Origin: Confluentibacter flavum
GTDB taxonomy: Bacteria > Bacteroidota > Bacteroidia > Flavobacteriales > Flavobacteriaceae
Length of the DNA: 64,000 nt
NCBI RefSeq assembly: GCF_002843175.1
Contig: NZ_PJEO01000009.1
Coordinates: 43,013 to 107,012 of the forward strand
Direction: 5' to 3'
Part shown: positions 17,184 to 25,610 of the stretch, piece after piece
How the letters are laid out: each line of letters begins with the position of its first letter
How positions within the stretch are numbered: the first letter of the stretch is position 1
Notes under the pieces: model-generated
The model's input: the letters and a program-made list of their open reading frames with translations, nothing else
Database searches by the model: none
What the model was told of the DNA's origin: nothing
Translations under genes and position numbers: made by a program

Positions 17184-17537
17184 ATGAAAAGAGCCTATCA
17201 CAATTACTGGGTTTACATTCTAACCAACAAACCCAGAGGTACCCTTTACATAGGTGTAACAGGAGGCATTGATGACCGTATGGAACGCCATGTGGCAGGG
17301 GAGGGCTCAAAGTTCACCAAAAAGTATAGGCTCAAGCAATTGGTCTATTTTGAAGAGTTTCAGTATATAGATGATGCTATAAAGCGTGAGAAACAGTTAA
17401 AGAACTGGCATCGGGAATGGAAAATCAATCTTATTGAAGCAGATAATCCGGAATGGGAAAATTTGTGGGTAGCTTTAGACCCTAAAACAATTGAGGGTGA
17501 CAAAGCCAAGGTGATTTTATCATGTTTGACCAGATGA
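17184..17537 (+). CDS. GIY-YIG nuclease family protein (single-domain)
   Basis: A 117-residue lone GIY-YIG domain with no DNA-binding module. The two strands of the signature are VYILTN (about 10-15) and LYIGVTG (about 21-27). Arginines of DDRMERH follow, then the helical segment AIKREKQLKNWHREWKINLIE with the catalytic-type glutamate, and NPEWENL. It resembles the UvrC-like/YhbQ-like small proteins that are numerous in Flavobacteriia. It sits in the middle of a 2.4-kb palindrome array that interrupts the polysaccharide operon. Its last 15 codons contain a unit-B repeat, and a copy of those codons lies at 18270. A role in spreading or processing the repeats is inference. Confidence 0.88.
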   Translation: MKRAYHNYWVYILTNKPRGTLYIGVTGGIDDRMERHVAGEGSKFTKKYRLKQLVYFEEFQYIDDAIKREKQLKNWHREWKINLIEADNPEWENLWVALDPKTIEGDKAKVILSCLTR

Positions 17538-17540
17538 ACG

Positions 17541-19085
17541 TAACTCTTGCCTTATAATTCTCAATGTTTGTCATGCTGTCCCGATAGCTATCGGGATGGT
17601 TTCAGCATCTCGGTTAATGATGGAGTTAGACCCTGAAATAAATTCAGGGTGACAAGTCGTAGGGGGCTTAGGGGGCAAAAAGATGGTGTTTCTTGGGTTT
17701 TTAGTGGATTCCTGCCTGCGCAGGATGACAAATAAGGGTGTTTGTTGTTTAGGTGTTTGTTGTTTAGTTGTCCTGTTGTTCCAACCTTTGTCATGCTGTC
17801 CCGATAGCTATCGGGATGGTTTCAGCATCTCGTTTAAGATTTGGATGGATTCCGAAATAAATTCGGAATGACAAAACATCATTGATTTGTTCTGCTGTCC
17901 CAATGTTTGTCATGCTGTCCCGATAGCTATCGGGATGGTTTCAGCATCTCAGTTCAATTTGGAGAGACCCTGAAACAAGTTCAGGGTGACAAGTCTGAAG
18001 GGATAAGGGTGACAAGTCGGAAGGGATATGGGTGACAAGTCCTAACAAAGTTCAGCACAGGCAAGTTCAATACAGGCAAGTTCAGCACAGGCGAGTTCAG
18101 TACAGGCGAGTTTAGGGGGACGAGTTTTAGTTTCAGCATCTAGATAAGGTTGGATGAGACCCTGAAATACTGAAATACTGAAATACTGAAACAATCCCGA
18201 TAGCTATCGGGACAGCACAGGCAAGTTCAGCACAGGCGAGTTCAGCACAGGCGAGTTCAGCACAGGCTAATTGAGGGAGATAAAGCCAAGGTGATTTTAT
18301 CATGTTTGTCTAGATGAACGTAACTCTTGCCCTATAATTCTCAATGTTTGTCATGCTGAACTTGTTTCAGCATCTCGGTTAAGTTGGGTGAGACCCTGAA
18401 ATAAATTAACTTCGTTGAATCTTCGATTTCAGGGTGACAAGTCATAGAGGGCTTAGCGTGACAAGATCGGGTTGGGTGACAAGTTTGGGTTTTAGCATCT
18501 CGGGTTTGATTGGAGATAGACCCTGAAACGAGTTCAGGGTGACAAGTCTGAAGGGGTAAGGGTGACAGGTCCTAGGGGGCTTAGGGTAATAAATTTGGGT
18601 TTTCAGCATCTAGATAAGGTTGGGTGAGACCCTGAAATACTGAAACCAGTTCAGCACAGGCGAGTTCAGCACAGGCGAGTTCGGAATGACAAAATATGAT
18701 TGATTTGTCATGCTGAATTTATTTCAGCATCTTGGGTTAGATTGGAGTTAGACCCTGAAATAAATTCAGGGTGACAAGTCCTAACAAAGTTTAGGACAGG
18801 CGAGTTCAGGGTGACAAGTCGTAGGGGGCTTAGGGGTCAAAAAGGGGTGTTTGTTGTTGATTTGTTGATTTGTTCTGCTGTTCCAATGTTTGTCATGCTG
18901 AATTTATTTCAGCATCTCTGGTTACGTTGGAGTTAGACCCTGAAACGAGTTCAGGGTGACAAGTCCTAAGGGGTATGGGTGACAAGTCCTAACAAAGTTT
19001 GTTACAGGCGAGTTCAGGGTGACAAGTCGGAAGGGATATGGGTGACAAGTCTTAGTAAGTTCAGGAGACAAATTTCAAGTTAGGA
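17541..19085. repeat. REP-like palindrome array, downstream block
   Basis: About 1.5 kb without a functional gene. A units (TGTCATGCTG...TTTCAGCATCT) lie near 17569, 17791, 17908, 18350, 18708 and 18891, with decayed ones near 18128, 18494 and 18600. B units (GACCCTGAA...TTCAGGGTGACA) lie near 17628, 17964, 18391, 18521, 18752 and 18935. Three of the A units carry the CCCGATAGCTATCGGG insert in the loop (17580, 17800, 17919), and a stray copy is at 18196. Short tandem words fill gaps (AAATACTG, GTTCAGCACAGGC repeated). The remaining 145 bases before 19231 hold only a possible promoter. Confidence 0.9.
18270..18317 (+). pseudogene. Truncated 3' fragment of a second GIY-YIG gene
   Basis: Codes in frame for IEGDKAKVILSCLSR and a TGA stop, against IEGDKAKVILSCLTR at the end of the intact gene. 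The DNA match runs 18269-18358 versus 17489-17578, exactly 780 bases apart, with about five differences. Within the codons the changes are synonymous (GGT/GGA, GAC/GAT) or conservative (Thr/Ser). The upstream part of the gene is missing; repeat words stand in its place. Confidence 0.8.
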
Positions 19086-19161
19086 ATACCAAGTACAACC
19101 CAAATAACACAAAAATCAGGGAAATATGCCCCAATCATTTTTTTGAAAGCATTTACCTTTC

Positions 19162-19169
19162 TATATTTA
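19162..19169 (+). promoter_or_regulatory. Possible promoter before the ABC exporter genes
   Basis: TATATTTA resembles TAnnTTTG, and a TTTTTTTG element stands 16 bases upstream. The repeat array would weaken read-through from cysC, so a separate promoter here is plausible. The match is imperfect. Confidence 0.3.
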
Positions 19170-19230
19170 CTCTGTATACCAAAGTCATTTAGTAAATTGC
19201 GATACAAAGCGTAAACGGCTTTGAAAATCT

Positions 19231-20076
19231 ATGTCATTGGAAACCAAAATTTACCAAAAGGAAAATAATCTAAATTTTTTCAAGCTTTTAAAAGCGAGCT
19301 TAAATGATATGTACCGTTCGCGTTTTTTGGCTAGGCAGCTTACGGTTCGCGATATCAGTGCCCAGTACAGACAATCGTATTTAGGTATCATTTGGGCTTT
19401 TATCATGCCGCTTACTACGGCTATTGTATGGATTTTTTTAAATGGAACAGGAACGGTTAAACTATCGGATACCGGTGTGCCCTATCCCGTTTATGCCTTT
19501 TCGGGTACGCTTGTATGGTCTATTATAGTAGGAGCCATAAATGCGCCGTTAAATGGTACCAAATCGGCCAAAGGCATCATCAGTAAAATAAACTTTCCTA
19601 AAGAGGCCCTTATCGTGTCGAGCATCTATAAGCTCTTGTTTGATAGTAGCATTAAAATTATTATTCTTTTGTTTTTTGTGTTCGTTTATGGGGTTGGCTT
19701 CCATGCGTCCATGTTGTTGTTTCCGTTTGCCATACTGGGCTTGATATTATTTGGTGTTACTTTAGGCATGTTTATGGCTCCCTTGGGCTTGTTGTATCAT
19801 GACATTTCAAAACTACTGACCATGGGCTTGGGTTTGGTCATGTATATCACACCCGTTGTGTATGCGGTACCCAAAACAGGATTAATGAAAACGGTGATGG
19901 AATGGAATCCGCTAACCGCTTTAATTTTAACCTCGCGAGACTTTGTTGTGGGGGGCAGCCTAGATTATGTAGCCTATTATATTTGGGTTGTATTGGCGTG
20001 TATTCCTTTGTGTTTTTTGGCCTTGGTGTTTTATCGCATCTCTATTCCTATTATTGTTGAACGTTCAAATGCGTAA
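19231..20076 (+). CDS. Polysaccharide ABC transporter permease, Wzm-like
   Basis: Inner-membrane subunit of an ABC-2 type exporter for lipid-linked polysaccharide. 281 residues with about six transmembrane helices. The cytoplasmic N-terminus carries RSRFLARQLTVRDISAQYRQ and then GIIWAFIMPL, the typical entry of Wzm/TagG-family permeases. PVYAVPKTGLMKTVMEWNPLTALI is the conserved late-loop region. The next gene, overlapping or 1 base away, is the matching ATPase. The pair moves finished or nearly finished glycan across the inner membrane. Confidence 0.93.
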   Translation: MSLETKIYQKENNLNFFKLLKASLNDMYRSRFLARQLTVRDISAQYRQSYLGIIWAFIMPLTTAIVWIFLNGTGTVKLSDTGVPYPVYAFSGTLVWSIIVGAINAPLNGTKSAKGIISKINFPKEALIVSSIYKLLFDSSIKIIILLFFVFVYGVGFHASMLLFPFAILGLILFGVTLGMFMAPLGLLYHDISKLLTMGLGLVMYITPVVYAVPKTGLMKTVMEWNPLTALILTSRDFVVGGSLDYVAYYIWVVLACIPLCFLALVFYRISIPIIVERSNA

Positions 20077-20077
20077 T

Positions 20078-21283
20078 ATGGAAGAGAACGAGGTATTGGT
20101 AAACGTGGAAGGGGTTTCCAAAAAGTTTTGTAAAGATTTAAAAACCAGCTTGTGGTATGGCGTTAAGGATTTGGTTTCCAATGTTTATGGAAATAAAAAT
20201 GAGAGAGCGTTACGTAACAAAGAATTCTGGGCGGTAAAAGACGTGAGTTTCCAGTTACGCCGTGGCGAGTGTTTGGGGCTAATAGGGCACAATGGCGCTG
20301 GTAAAAGTACCTTACTTAAAATATTAAACGGTTTATTAATGCCCGATGCCGGCAAAGTCACCATCAAGGGGCGCGTTGGGGCACTCATTGAGCTGGGCGC
20401 AGGCTTTAACCCCATATTAACAGGGCGTGAAAACATTTATAACAATGGTGCGGTACTGGGTTTTACCAAAAAAGAGATAAATGCCAAAGTAGAAGATATT
20501 ATTGATTTTGCCGAAATACGTGAGTTTATAGACATGCCCGTGCAAAACTACAGCAGCGGTATGAAAGTACGTTTGGGCTTTGCCGTAGCGGCACAAATGG
20601 AACCCGATGTATTGATTATTGATGAGGTGTTGGCGGTAGGCGACCTTGGGTTTATTATGAAATGTTTTAAAACTATTGATAATCTCTTGGATAATACCGC
20701 TATTATTTATGTATCTCATAATATGCCAACCGTTTCAAGGTTATGTGATCACGTCATTTTAATGGAAAAAGGGAAAAGTGTTTTTCAAGGGGATGAAGTA
20801 GGGAAAGCCATAGATCTATATTATAAAAGTTTTGGTGATAATGACACTCAAGTAATTTATACCAATGGAAGCTTAGAATTATTAAGCGCAAATCTTCTAA
20901 ACTCTACAAAAAGTATAGATAATATACCTCAAATTAATTGGAAAGAAGATTTGGTATTAAATTTTAAATTTAAATTAAAAGAAAAGATAGAAGTTCCTCT
21001 ATTTCGTATCCTAATTTATGATAAAGAACAACGACCTTTAGCAATTTTTGACCCCAATTATAATCCAGATTTAATAACCATTAATGAAGGTTATTTAGAT
21101 TTTAATGTACTTCATGAAGGCTTACAGTTATCAAAAGGAGTTTACTCCATAAATGTAACGGCTTTCAAGAGAAATAGTAATGAACCTATATTGCGAATGA
21201 ATGGTGTCATAACCTTTCAGATATTACATAAAGAAGATCATTTTCAACCTTTTTTACTTGAATCAACATTCATTCAAAAATAA
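20078..21283 (+). CDS. Polysaccharide ABC transporter ATP-binding protein with C-terminal carbohydrate-binding domain, Wzt-like
   Basis: ATPase of the Wzm/Wzt exporter. The ATPase domain has Walker A GHNGAGKST, signature YSSGMKVRLGFA and Walker B VLIIDEVLAVGD. The last 150 residues form a beta-rich extension (from about residue 255) like the Wzt C-terminal domain that in E. coli O8/O9a recognises the capped end of the polymer. The start could be ATG at 20078 or ATG at 20069, which overlaps the permease stop; 20078 puts the usual 10 residues before the conserved VEGVSKKF. A minus-strand methyltransferase follows immediately. Confidence 0.93.
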   Translation: MEENEVLVNVEGVSKKFCKDLKTSLWYGVKDLVSNVYGNKNERALRNKEFWAVKDVSFQLRRGECLGLIGHNGAGKSTLLKILNGLLMPDAGKVTIKGRVGALIELGAGFNPILTGRENIYNNGAVLGFTKKEINAKVEDIIDFAEIREFIDMPVQNYSSGMKVRLGFAVAAQMEPDVLIIDEVLAVGDLGFIMKCFKTIDNLLDNTAIIYVSHNMPTVSRLCDHVILMEKGKSVFQGDEVGKAIDLYYKSFGDNDTQVIYTNGSLELLSANLLNSTKSIDNIPQINWKEDLVLNFKFKLKEKIEVPLFRILIYDKEQRPLAIFDPNYNPDLITINEGYLDFNVLHEGLQLSKGVYSINVTAFKRNSNEPILRMNGVITFQILHKEDHFQPFLLESTFIQK

Positions 21284-21307
21284 AAACAATAATGATTAAT
21301 TGTTTTT
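21282..21307. terminator. AT-rich bidirectional terminator between convergent genes
   Basis: Perfect 9-bp stem AAAAACAAT / ATTGTTTTT with an 8-base loop, ending in a T run on either strand. It overlaps the stop codon of the Wzt-like gene and the last codons of the facing methyltransferase gene. Confidence 0.5.
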
Positions 21308-21973
21308 TAATGTATATTTTACTATCTGTTGATTCCTAGGATGATTCCAATTCCCAATATATTCTACATTCCATCCATTTAAATCCCCAAATTGTTTGAC
21401 TTCCTCAATAGTATATTTAAATATGCCATGATCATGAGGTTTATTGGGATTTTTATGTTTTTCTTCTGAAATAAAATAAGTAGCATAGAAAACACCCTCT
21501 TTATCGAAATGGTCTTTTAGCTTACTAAAACACTCATTTATTAATTTTGGAGGAAGATGCGTAAACAAAGATTGAGCTATGGCATAATTAGGTGTTTTTG
21601 TAAATTTTTCAAACTCAAATTTATTAGAAATTATAAATTCGGGTTCTTTCAATGTCATCCATTTATTATCCAACTCATGAGATAAACCCAATTCAATTAA
21701 TTTTTTTTCCTTATCTATACCTAAATAATTGCCTTTTTCTAAATATGGAATTAGGTGTACCCCCGCTCTTAAACTCCCGCAAGCAATATCCATAAATTTA
21801 TCAGAAGGTTTTAATCCCTTTGCTACTAAAAAATCAAATTGTAATTTTCCTATTTCATCCCAAAGCCCACCAACATAAGTTCTATGCCCAACTTTATCAA
21901 CACCTTTTTTCCCATGTGGAATAGTTGATTTATTTTTTTTATTAAATGAAAATAATTTTTGTAAAAGGTTCAT
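21296..21973 (-). CDS. Class I SAM-dependent methyltransferase
   Basis: 225 residues. SAM motif I is MDIACGSLRAGVHLIPYL, followed by the acidic end of the second strand (GIDKEKKLIELG). Later segments are AQSLFTHLPPKLINECF and GVFYATYFI, typical of small-molecule or sugar methyltransferases. It is the only minus-strand gene between the exporter and the 38-kb region and is very AT-rich, which fits insertion as a separate unit. Next to a Wzt with a glycan-binding domain, a role in methylating the polymer or its end is possible but not shown. Confidence 0.75.
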   Translation of the reverse strand: MNLLQKLFSFNKKNKSTIPHGKKGVDKVGHRTYVGGLWDEIGKLQFDFLVAKGLKPSDKFMDIACGSLRAGVHLIPYLEKGNYLGIDKEKKLIELGLSHELDNKWMTLKEPEFIISNKFEFEKFTKTPNYAIAQSLFTHLPPKLINECFSKLKDHFDKEGVFYATYFISEEKHKNPNKPHDHGIFKYTIEEVKQFGDLNGWNVEYIGNWNHPRNQQIVKYTLKNN

Positions 21974-22078
21974 TATAAAAAATTAATTATATAAGCTTAA
22001 AGGCTAAAATAATAATATTAATTGGCTATAGGTTAATCCTATTAAATTATATTTGAATTTTTGAAATTTCAATGTAAA

Positions 22079-22771
22079 ATGATTTCCCATAAGCATAAAT
22101 GTATATTTATCCACATTGCTAAGTGTGCAGGCACATCCATTGAACATGCTTTTGGGGTTGATGTAGAAAATTACAACACAAAAGAGACTAATTTTTTGTT
22201 TGGCTGGGACGATACCAATAAATTATATCTACAACATGCCACTCCACAACAATTAATTGATTTAAAATATATTACTGATGACATTTGGAATACCTATTAC
22301 AAATTTATTGTTTATAGAAATTCATGGGATAGAGCTTATTCTGATTATATATGGATTCAAAATGAAAAAAATGTAAATGATACATTCGGAAATTTTCTAA
22401 ACAAAGAGGGAAGGTTTAAAAAAATACTTACTGATAATAGTACTAGTCTTTATGCAGGGGACCATCTTTATTTACAAAAAGATTATTTTTTTTTAAATGG
22501 TAAAGAGATAACCTACAATACTATCATAGATTTTAAAAATTTAAATATAGGACTTAATAAAGTTGCTCAAGATTTAAAATTGTCTAATAACTTTTTCTCT
22601 ATTCACTTAAATCAATCTAAAACTAATAGAAAATCACATTATTCTAAATTTTATAATTTTAGAACTAAAAGGTTAGTTTTAAAAAAGTATAAAGCTGATA
22701 TTAAATATTTTAATTTTGAGTTTGATGATAAAAGGAATTTTTTAGATAAATTAAAATCTTTTTTTATATAA
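22079..22771 (+). CDS. Sulfotransferase family 2-like protein
   Basis: Predicted PAPS-dependent carbohydrate sulfotransferase, about 230 residues. The 5'-phosphosulfate-binding loop is FIHIAKCAGTSIEHAF near the N-terminus, and the 3'-phosphate-binding segment is FIVYRNSWDRAYSDYIW (around residue 80), in the order and spacing expected for the Sulfotransfer_2 group. I start at ATG 22079; a TTG at 22061 is also in frame. The CysC and CysQ genes upstream would supply PAPS and remove PAP. The gene is very AT-rich (poly-A/T codons), like its neighbours on both sides. Confidence 0.82.
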   Translation: MISHKHKCIFIHIAKCAGTSIEHAFGVDVENYNTKETNFLFGWDDTNKLYLQHATPQQLIDLKYITDDIWNTYYKFIVYRNSWDRAYSDYIWIQNEKNVNDTFGNFLNKEGRFKKILTDNSTSLYAGDHLYLQKDYFFLNGKEITYNTIIDFKNLNIGLNKVAQDLKLSNNFFSIHLNQSKTNRKSHYSKFYNFRTKRLVLKKYKADIKYFNFEFDDKRNFLDKLKSFFI

Positions 22772-22833
22772 AATATGCAGACTTTTTTTAATACATTAAA
22801 GATTCTTAATAAATGTAAAACGATTAATTTATT

Positions 22834-23682
22834 ATGAGAAAATGTACTTTTTGTACCATCATTACAGCAGATTATTTGCCATTTGCAAGAACATTATGGG
22901 AATCTTTAATGACCATTGATAAAAACATAGAACTTTATGTTTTAGTTTGCGATTCTAAAACTAGAACCAAGGAGTCGAATCTTATTTTTTTGAATATCGA
23001 TGATTTAGCAAAGGATTCAAGATGTCAAAGACTTTTAGAAAAGTATGGAATAACTGATGAATTTAGATGGAGTATGAAACCTATTTTGATGTCCTTTCTT
23101 TTGAATCAATGTTGTGAAAAGATTATTTATGTAGATTCAGATATTCATTTTTACAATGATTTTACTTTTTTGTTTTCAGAATTAGATGCTTTTAAAATAA
23201 TTATTACGCCACATTGGAGATCATATGACCCAAAGAAAGATAGTAATAATTTCGAAAAAAACTTCAATGAAGGTCTCTACAACGCCGGTTTTATTGGAGC
23301 CAATAAAAACAGTCTAGATTTGTTGGATACATTATTTGAAATGTGTTTTTATAAATGTGAAAAAAATAGAAATCTTTCATTATATGATGACCAAAAATAT
23401 TTTGACCTCCTCCCGCTTCTAGATGAACATGTAAAAATAATAAGACATAAAGGCTGTAATGTTGCAGAATGGAATATGGTTGAGTGCCCTAGATCCTTAA
23501 TTAACGGAGAGGTAATCATTTCAGGAAAATACCCAATTATTTTTATACATTTTGTAACTTATACTATCAAAAGAGCCTTAAATGGAGAAGATAGCCTTTT
23601 AGAGCCCTATGTAAAAAGCTACAGAGATTTAATCATGAAATATCACCCTAAAAAATTGGACATTATTAAAAACGTTACTTAA
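22834..23682 (+). CDS. GT-A fold glycosyltransferase, GT8-like
   Basis: 282 residues. It opens with CTFCTIITADYLPFARTLWESL, the nucleotide-sugar entry of GT8-like enzymes, and has the metal-binding DxD as YVDSDIHFYND (near residue 108). EGLYNAGFIGAN and DDQKYFDLLP correspond to the acceptor-side segments of the family. No membrane segment or signal is seen, so it acts in the cytoplasm on a lipid-linked glycan. Donor and acceptor are unknown. It stands alone between two small gaps in an AT-rich part of the locus. Confidence 0.8.
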   Translation: MRKCTFCTIITADYLPFARTLWESLMTIDKNIELYVLVCDSKTRTKESNLIFLNIDDLAKDSRCQRLLEKYGITDEFRWSMKPILMSFLLNQCCEKIIYVDSDIHFYNDFTFLFSELDAFKIIITPHWRSYDPKKDSNNFEKNFNEGLYNAGFIGANKNSLDLLDTLFEMCFYKCEKNRNLSLYDDQKYFDLLPLLDEHVKIIRHKGCNVAEWNMVECPRSLINGEVIISGKYPIIFIHFVTYTIKRALNGEDSLLEPYVKSYRDLIMKYHPKKLDIIKNVT

Positions 23683-23690
23683 ATGAATTC

Positions 23691-24818
23691 ATGAAAATCC
23701 TTTTCATCACCCATGATGCTTCACGATCAGGAGCGCCTATGATGCTGTTGTTTTTAATGCAATGGCTAAGAAAGCATGTTCCTGATATAAGTTTTGACAT
23801 GTTATATGTGCATGGTGGGGTTATGGAACCAGAATTTAATGGTTTGTGCGATGAGGTATTTTATATTAAAAATAAAGTTAATAAACCACTTTCTTTAGCT
23901 GGACGTATTAAACGTAAATTAGGTTTTGAAACCAAAAAAGTAAGTGTTTATGAACAGTTGGCAAAAAGACCTTACCATGTCATTTATGCCAATACAGGAG
24001 TATCTGTCTCTCATGGGGTGAGGATAAAAGAAAAGGGGACAAGTGCTAGACTTATTGCTCATATACACGAGTTGGAGATCATCTTAAAAACATTAGTACC
24101 TAATTTTAATGGGCAGGTGAGGGATGTAGACCATTTTATAGCAGTATCGGAACAAGTGAAAGCTAATTTGTTAACTGGATACCAAATTGATCCTAATAAA
24201 ATTTCGGTGGTTTATGGATGTGCTTTGGAGAAACCAGTGGCAAATAAAACGGATACGGTTACTAAAAAGTCTTCTTTTATTGTTGGAGCAAGCGGATTGT
24301 CTTACTGGCGCAAAGGAAATGATGTGTTCTTACAAGTTGCGAGATACTTATTTAAGCATTATCCTGAACTGGATGTAGCGTTTATTTGGGTAGGAAATGA
24401 GTTTAGGGATAAACCTGTTATTGATAACGATATAAAAAAAATGGGCTTACAGCATAAGGTGCGATTTGTAGGAGAATTAGAGGATCCTACGGAGACGTTC
24501 CGGAGTTTTGATGTGCTTTTATTGCCTTCAAGAGAAGACCCGTTTCCTTTGGTATGTATAGAGTTAGCGCATTTGCGAAAACCTATCATTTGTTTTGAAG
24601 GAGCATCAGGAAGTGCAGAGGTTGTAAAACAAGGAGGTGGTAAGGTAGTCCCTTATCTAGATATAGAAGCAATGGCAGAAGCTATTGTTTCTTATTATAA
24701 CAATGCTGAAAATTTAAAGCAAGATGGCATAAACGCTTCTAATCTATTTAAGGCGTTTACCCCCGAGAATATATGCCCTATATTATTCGAGGTGATAAAT
24801 GAAACATTAAAGCATTAG
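23691..24818 (+). CDS. GT4 family glycosyltransferase
   Basis: 375-residue GT-B enzyme. The N-terminal glycine-rich turn is FITHDASRSGAPMMLL. The C-terminal half shows the donor-binding region FIVGASGLSYWRKGND and the E-x7-E motif in SREDPFPLVCIELAH, followed by KPIICFEGASGSAE. Retaining sugar transfer from a nucleotide sugar in the cytoplasm is the family activity. It begins 9 bases after the GT8-like gene. Confidence 0.9.
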   Translation: MKILFITHDASRSGAPMMLLFLMQWLRKHVPDISFDMLYVHGGVMEPEFNGLCDEVFYIKNKVNKPLSLAGRIKRKLGFETKKVSVYEQLAKRPYHVIYANTGVSVSHGVRIKEKGTSARLIAHIHELEIILKTLVPNFNGQVRDVDHFIAVSEQVKANLLTGYQIDPNKISVVYGCALEKPVANKTDTVTKKSSFIVGASGLSYWRKGNDVFLQVARYLFKHYPELDVAFIWVGNEFRDKPVIDNDIKKMGLQHKVRFVGELEDPTETFRSFDVLLLPSREDPFPLVCIELAHLRKPIICFEGASGSAEVVKQGGGKVVPYLDIEAMAEAIVSYYNNAENLKQDGINASNLFKAFTPENICPILFEVINETLKH

Positions 24819-24821
24819 CAT

Positions 24822-25610
24822 TTGATAAGAATAATAAAAAAATATATAAAAAACAAAGTAGTTGAAGTTTACGAATCTAGATTCGGTACATTTTTCTTCA
24901 AACAAAAGGGCTTTTGCCCATGCTGTGAAAAGGACACCACATTTATCGCTAGAAATTCTTGGTTGCGCGACCACTTTAAATGCAGCAATTGCGGTTGTAT
25001 TCCGCGAGAGCGTGCATTAATGTTAACCATTAAGAATAAGTATCCTAATTGGAAAGCATTAACAATTCACGAATCGTCACCAGGTACCAGAGGGCATAGT
25101 GTCACATTGAGAACTCATGTTAAAAATTATATAGAAACCCAGTTTTTTGTTGATAAACATTTAGGGGATTTTGTCAATGGCATAAGAAATGAAGATTTAG
25201 AAGCTCAAACATTTCCAGATGAATCTTTCGATTTGGTAATTACGTCTGATGTTATGGAGCATATTTACGAACCAGAAAAAGCGTTTAAAGAAATACACCG
25301 TACCTTGAAGCCTGGAGGGGCACATATTTTTTCTGTACCCATCATAAATAAACATAAACCTACGCAGCGTTGGGCTAAAAAAGGAGTAAATGGCGACCCA
25401 GAATTTCTTTTTGAACCCGAATGGCATGGAAACCCTATTGACGATAAAGGTTCTCCAGTGACTTTCCATTGGGGGTACGATATAAAAGATTATATAGAAA
25501 AATATACAGGAGCCGATTGCGGAATTATTTATATTGACGATTTAAATTATGGTATTAGAGCAGAATACATTGAAATCATTGTCGCTAAAAAGAAGTTGTT
25601 AGATGCCTAA
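24822..25610 (+). CDS. Class I SAM-dependent methyltransferase with N-terminal zinc-ribbon
   Basis: 262 residues, TTG start at 24822 just after the preceding stop, with no nearby ATG. Residues about 28-60 contain CPCC and CSNCGC pairs, spaced like a zinc ribbon (C-x2-C...C-x2-C). The methyltransferase core follows, recognisable by DLVITSDVMEHIYEPEKAFKEI, LKPGGAHIFSVPI and a late FHWGYDI. Motif I is weak (ALTIHESSPGTRGHS). The substrate is probably a glycan sugar. It overlaps the WbsX-like gene by 8 bases. Confidence 0.8.
   Translation: MIRIIKKYIKNKVVEVYESRFGTFFFKQKGFCPCCEKDTTFIARNSWLRDHFKCSNCGCIPRERALMLTIKNKYPNWKALTIHESSPGTRGHSVTLRTHVKNYIETQFFVDKHLGDFVNGIRNEDLEAQTFPDESFDLVITSDVMEHIYEPEKAFKEIHRTLKPGGAHIFSVPIINKHKPTQRWAKKGVNGDPEFLFEPEWHGNPIDDKGSPVTFHWGYDIKDYIEKYTGADCGIIYIDDLNYGIRAEYIEIIVAKKKLLDA

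Noticed and set aside
17588..17871. Two short open frames in the palindrome array
   Set aside because: Their codons are only repeat words such as CCCGATAGCTATCGGG and TTCAGCATCTC; no protein-like composition.
16684..19085. Possible CRISPR array
   Set aside because: Units are palindromic, of uneven length and spacing, without unique spacers of constant size, and no cas gene is present.
21976..22078. AT-rich gap before the sulfotransferase gene as an insertion boundary
   Set aside because: No inverted ends, direct repeats or transposase remnants could be seen.
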